Below, one piece after another: positions 63,612-64,000 of a DNA stretch of 64,000 nucleotides; position 1 is the stretch's first letter, and the number at the start of each line of letters is the position of its first letter. The DNA comes from Bradyrhizobium diazoefficiens (lineage in GTDB: Bacteria; Pseudomonadota; Alphaproteobacteria; Rhizobiales; Xanthobacteraceae). The notes beneath the pieces were generated by a model. That model was not told the origin of the DNA. It did no database searches and worked only from the letters and a program-made list of their open reading frames with translations. Where the stretch lies: contig NZ_CP067041.1 in the NCBI RefSeq assembly GCF_016599855.1, forward strand, positions 1,240,001-1,304,000, in the 5' to 3' direction. A program made the position numbers and the translations under genes.

Positions 63612-64000
63612 GTGAGCAATGGCGACAGCGATCTTCGGATTCGGCCCGGGCGCATACGCAGCACCCGGGCTCCCAAGCCGAAGAGCTTCATCAATCAGGT
63701 GCTGCGGGCCGCGAAGAAAGCCGGACACTCCTCGGCTCACGTTGCGGCCAAGCATTCTTCCGCGGGCTATGGGCACTCGACGTTTGGCCGCGGCCGGCTC
63801 GCTTTTGGCCGCAGCCGCCTGTTCAGCCCGACACGGCGCGTCGTGGTGAAGGCGCGCATCGTGCGTCACAAGGGACGTTCATTCCGCTCGGCGGCGCTGA
63901 CCGCTCATCTTTCATACCTGAAGCGCGACGGGGTGACCCGGAGCGGCGAGCGGGCCGAGATGTTCGATGCCGGCAGCGATCGTGCCGATGGTGCGGCTTT
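63612..64000 (+). CDS. Relaxase RlxS-like, 5' part (cut by window end)
   Basis: From a GTG at 63612 the frame stays open to the end of the window: SNGDSDLRIRPGRIRSTR, KSFINQVLRAAKKAGH, VVVKARIVRHKGRSFRSAALTAHLSYLKRDGVTRSGERAEMFD. This is the start of the VirD2/RlxS-type mobilization relaxase of rhizobial ICEs, which nicks oriT and pilots the strand. Its catalytic part lies beyond the window. It fits the rdfS-operon order. Confidence 0.82.
   Translation, partial: MSNGDSDLRIRPGRIRSTRAPKPKSFINQVLRAAKKAGHSSAHVAAKHSSAGYGHSTFGRGRLAFGRSRLFSPTRRVVVKARIVRHKGRSFRSAALTAHLSYLKRDGVTRSGERAEMFDAGSDRADGAA

Noticed and set aside
1..64000. CRISPR array, rRNA or tRNA genes, ICE attachment site
   Set aside because: No regularly spaced repeats with spacers were seen apart from the three iterons, and no tRNA cloverleaf or att core was recognised by eye; tRNAscan would settle the tRNA question.

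Overview
The window looks like a nodulating Bradyrhizobium-type alphaproteobacterium: GC-rich, carrying a complete microaerobic fix cluster, NifA/sigma-54 promoters, many small proteins of the kind found across Bradyrhizobium, and the regulatory and transfer genes of a symbiosis-island ICE like ICEMlSymR7A of Mesorhizobium. All calls come from reading the sequence; no similarity search was run.

Layout. 0-14 kb: loosely packed accessory DNA with small hypothetical proteins, a C13-type peptidase, a large outer-membrane barrel protein and several decayed genes (PRC-barrel frameshift, a small gene with an in-frame TAG, a hipA with a broken N-terminus). 14.6-28.1 kb: the oxygen circuit fixL-fixJ, a small gene, hemN, a DUF6455-like gene, fixNOQP, fixGHIS and a fixK-type regulator. 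FixLJ senses low oxygen, FixK-type proteins read the TTGAT-N4-ATCAA boxes seen here, HemN supplies heme without oxygen, FixNOQP is the cbb3 oxidase and FixGHIS supplies its copper and assembly. 28.1-29.7 kb: interspersed palindromic repeats and a nonsense-mutated thermonuclease. 29.9-42.9 kb: ICE accessory genes (ArdC-like, ParB-like, a very large methylase/helicase, Toprim protein, DUF2493, DUF736), several preceded by conserved hairpin leaders. 42.3-47.5 kb: a 4.6-kb segment bounded by 654-bp direct repeats that each carry a DUF736 gene, enclosing a short FtsZ2 and a RES/Xre toxin-antitoxin pair.

47.5-54.6 kb: two convergent transcription units under sigma-54 promoters. One encodes a HemN-like radical SAM enzyme, a PrnB/IDO-superfamily-like protein and a GNAT acetyltransferase. 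The other encodes a class II aldolase and an acyl-CoA-dehydrogenase-like flavoenzyme interrupted by TAG. This is the best candidate for an undescribed, symbiosis-regulated metabolic system.

54.7-64 kb: the ICE control and transfer block: two divergent QseC/QseM-like modules, an FseA-like gene split over two frames, an RdfS-like excisionase, a RepA-type initiator followed by three iterons, DUF2840, TraF peptidase, a lytic transglycosylase, a possible oriT and the start of the relaxase, cut by the window end.
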